From positions 1 through 7,498 of the forward strand of contig CAKOWP010000053.1 in assembly GCA_934122385.1 (NCBI GenBank): a stretch of DNA of 7,498 nt, read 5' to 3'. A model generated the notes under the pieces. The model was not told where the DNA came from. It worked only from the letters and a program-made list of their open reading frames with translations, and did no database searches. Positions within the stretch are counted from its first letter, which is position 1. Each line of letters opens with the position of its first letter. The DNA comes from an uncultured Clostridia bacterium. Its GTDB lineage: Bacteria > Bacillota > Clostridia > TANB77 > CAG-508. The translations under genes were made by a program, and so were the position numbers. Shown piece by piece: positions 6,865-7,498 of this stretch.

Positions 6865-6893
6865 AACCGTGTCAAAATAATGACACGGTTTTT
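6865..6893. terminator. Second intrinsic terminator between convergent genes
   Basis: AACCGTGTCA (6865-6874) pairs with TGACACGGTT (6881-6890) around a 6-nt loop, followed by T to 6893 on the plus strand. It lies six bases beyond the stop of the small minus-strand gene at 6896, so it can also act on that strand, where the tail (CTTTATT) is weaker. Together with 6822-6854 it forms a double barrier. Confidence 0.85.
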
Positions 6894-6895
6894 GC

Positions 6896-7018
6896 TTATT
6901 TTTTTGAAATTTCTTTTGCAATTTTCTTTTCATTTTTGCATGTGCAAGGAATGAAAAACAAAAAAGTTATTGCAATTTCGTCCAACGCTGTTCTAAAACC
7001 TTCAAAAAAATCTTTCAT
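6896..7018 (-). CDS. 40-aa hydrophobic small protein with Cys-x-Cys
   Basis: A 40-codon frame on the minus strand begins MKDFFEGFRTALDEIAITFL, continues FFIPCTCKNEKK and ends in a lysine-rich tail. It has a full expression signature: AAAGGAG (7024-7030) five nt before the ATG, a promoter with perfect TATAAT about 40 nt upstream, and a terminator after the stop. The middle (about residues 14-25) is hydrophobic and followed by PCTC and a basic tail, which fits a short membrane-associated peptide with the positive end in the cytoplasm. I do not recognise a family. Type I toxin, membrane-protein modulator or metal/redox peptide (CxC) are all possible and none is supported beyond these features. 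It stands alone, divergent from the ATPase-like gene at 7162. Confidence 0.72.
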   Translation of the reverse strand: MKDFFEGFRTALDEIAITFLFFIPCTCKNEKKIAKEISKK

Positions 7019-7023
7019 ATAAG

Positions 7024-7030
7024 CTCCTTT
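7024..7030 (-). promoter_or_regulatory. Ribosome binding site of the 40-aa gene
   Basis: Read on the minus strand, AAAGGAG lies 5 nt before the ATG at 7018. This is a near-consensus site at good spacing and is a main reason for accepting so short a gene. Confidence 0.75.
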
Positions 7031-7060
7031 CATAAGCTATGCTAAATAAGTATCAATTAC

Positions 7061-7088
7061 ATTATAACATAAAAACAAAATTATACAA
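7061..7088 (-). promoter_or_regulatory. Promoter of the 40-aa gene
   Basis: On the minus strand TTGTAT (7083-7088) is followed after 16 nt by TATAAT (7061-7066), with TGT directly before the -10 (extended element). Predicted transcription starts near 7054, giving a leader of about 35 nt. Confidence 0.7.
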
Positions 7089-7146
7089 AATTTAGAATGT
7101 AATAGAATAAAACAACAATAAAAAAGCAAACTAAAATAAATGTAGA

Positions 7147-7153
7147 AAAGGAG
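7147..7153 (+). promoter_or_regulatory. Ribosome binding site fixing the start at 7162
   Basis: AAAGGAG lies 8 nt before the ATG at 7162. An in-frame GTG at 7153 overlaps this site and would have no ribosome site of its own, so it is rejected. No clear promoter is visible between 7067 and 7146 on this strand. Confidence 0.85.
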
Positions 7154-7161
7154 TGAAAAAA

Positions 7162-7401
7162 ATGAAAGTATCTTTTATAAAATATGAAAAAGACTATCAA
7201 ATTCCAAAACTATTAGGAATGAACATAGAAGAAATAAAAGAACCAGAAGAAATTGACAATAAAATAGAAGAACTAAAAAAACAAAAATATACAACAATAG
7301 TAATACCAAATGAATTAGTAAGTTTTTCGCAAGATATAATAAGTAAATACAAATATGATCCAACATTAAATATAGTAATAGTTCCATCAAAAAATAATTA
7401 A
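7162..7401 (+). CDS. V/A-type ATPase subunit F-like protein, short
   Basis: A 79-aa protein starting MKVSFIKYEKDY. The pattern is that of the small Rossmann-like subunit F of V/A-type ATP synthases (NtpG/AtpF family): an initial beta strand, LLGMNIEEIKEPEE resembling the '(L)GI..V' turn, a charged helix at about 30-43, a hydrophobic strand TTIVIP at about 44-49, a helix (FSQDIISKYK) and a last strand NIVIVP before the end. In the ATPase this subunit sits in the central stalk with subunit D and couples rotation to catalysis. Family members usually have about 95-110 aa, so this one is short. The resemblance is by overall pattern, not by a unique motif, so another small Rossmann-like protein is possible. 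A gene with a consensus ribosome site follows 64 nt later; if it were another ATPase subunit, this would be the first gene of the operon. Confidence 0.55.
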   Translation: MKVSFIKYEKDYQIPKLLGMNIEEIKEPEEIDNKIEELKKQKYTTIVIPNELVSFSQDIISKYKYDPTLNIVIVPSKNN

Positions 7402-7465
7402 ATTAGGAATAAACCCCAAATAACCTCATATACATTTATAAAGAAAAACTGTAAGGAGGTAAAAA

Positions 7466-7498
7466 ATGATAGAAGCACAAAGAGAAAACTTAAATATA
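7466..7498 (+). CDS. Start of a further gene, cut by the window edge
   Basis: Eleven codons, MIEAQRENLNI, begin at an ATG preceded at 5 nt by AAGGAGGT (7453-7460), the best ribosome site in the window. The frame is open to the edge. Too little is visible to name the product; position after the subunit F-like gene makes another V-type ATPase subunit plausible but unproven. The 64-nt gap before it shows no terminator or promoter, so co-transcription with 7162-7401 is likely. Confidence 0.7.
   Translation, partial: MIEAQRENLNI

Noticed and set aside
7175..7390. Minus-strand frame of 71 codons
   Set aside because: Leucine-rich antisense shadow of the subunit F-like gene.

Overview
The DNA is AT-rich, with AGA-dominated arginine codons, strong purine-rich Shine-Dalgarno sites and short U-tract terminators. 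Together with a complete spo0A, this points to an endospore-forming lineage of Clostridia (low-GC Firmicutes). No genus can be assigned from the window. Most of it looks like ordinary chromosome, with small accessory pieces between the housekeeping genes.

Layout. (1) 1-96: the 3' end of rpsR (ribosomal protein S18), closed by a bidirectional terminator. (2) 169-1011, minus strand: an unrecognised 280-aa protein with its own consensus promoter and somewhat different codon choice, facing rpsR. (3) 1149-4580, plus strand: a PLP enzyme of the methionine gamma-lyase/'aluminum resistance' family, an HI0933/BaiN-type flavoprotein and a YigZ/IMPACT-family protein. The first two are separated by a near-perfect paired REP-like inverted repeat (REPIN-like, 2409-2506). 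The second and third are separated by what may be the decayed remains of a related element. (4) 4609-5563: spo0A, the master regulator of sporulation, with a consensus promoter whose start region lies in a long palindrome that can also terminate yigZ transcription. (5) 5564-5854: no convincing gene; it contains hairpins, a bidirectional terminator and an in-frame hydrophobic extension beyond the spo0A stop. (6) 5855-6816: a divergent pair, a 58-aa ribbon-helix-helix DNA-binding protein and a membrane-anchored extracytoplasmic protein. A perfect palindrome, a likely operator, lies on the -35 element of the latter. (7) 6822-7018: two terminators and a 40-aa minus-strand gene with its own promoter and RBS. 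(8) 7162-7498: a short protein resembling V/A-type ATPase subunit F, followed by the first 11 codons of another gene with a consensus RBS, perhaps the start of an ATPase operon.

How the genes relate: the PLP enzyme, flavoprotein and YigZ genes are co-oriented without an obvious strong terminator between them, so they may be partly co-transcribed, but their functions are not clearly linked. The RHH/membrane-protein pair is the most self-contained regulatory unit. No obviously new defence or mobile system is present. The items most worth following up are the REPIN-like element, the RHH-operator-membrane module, the 40-aa gene and the orphan 280-aa protein.
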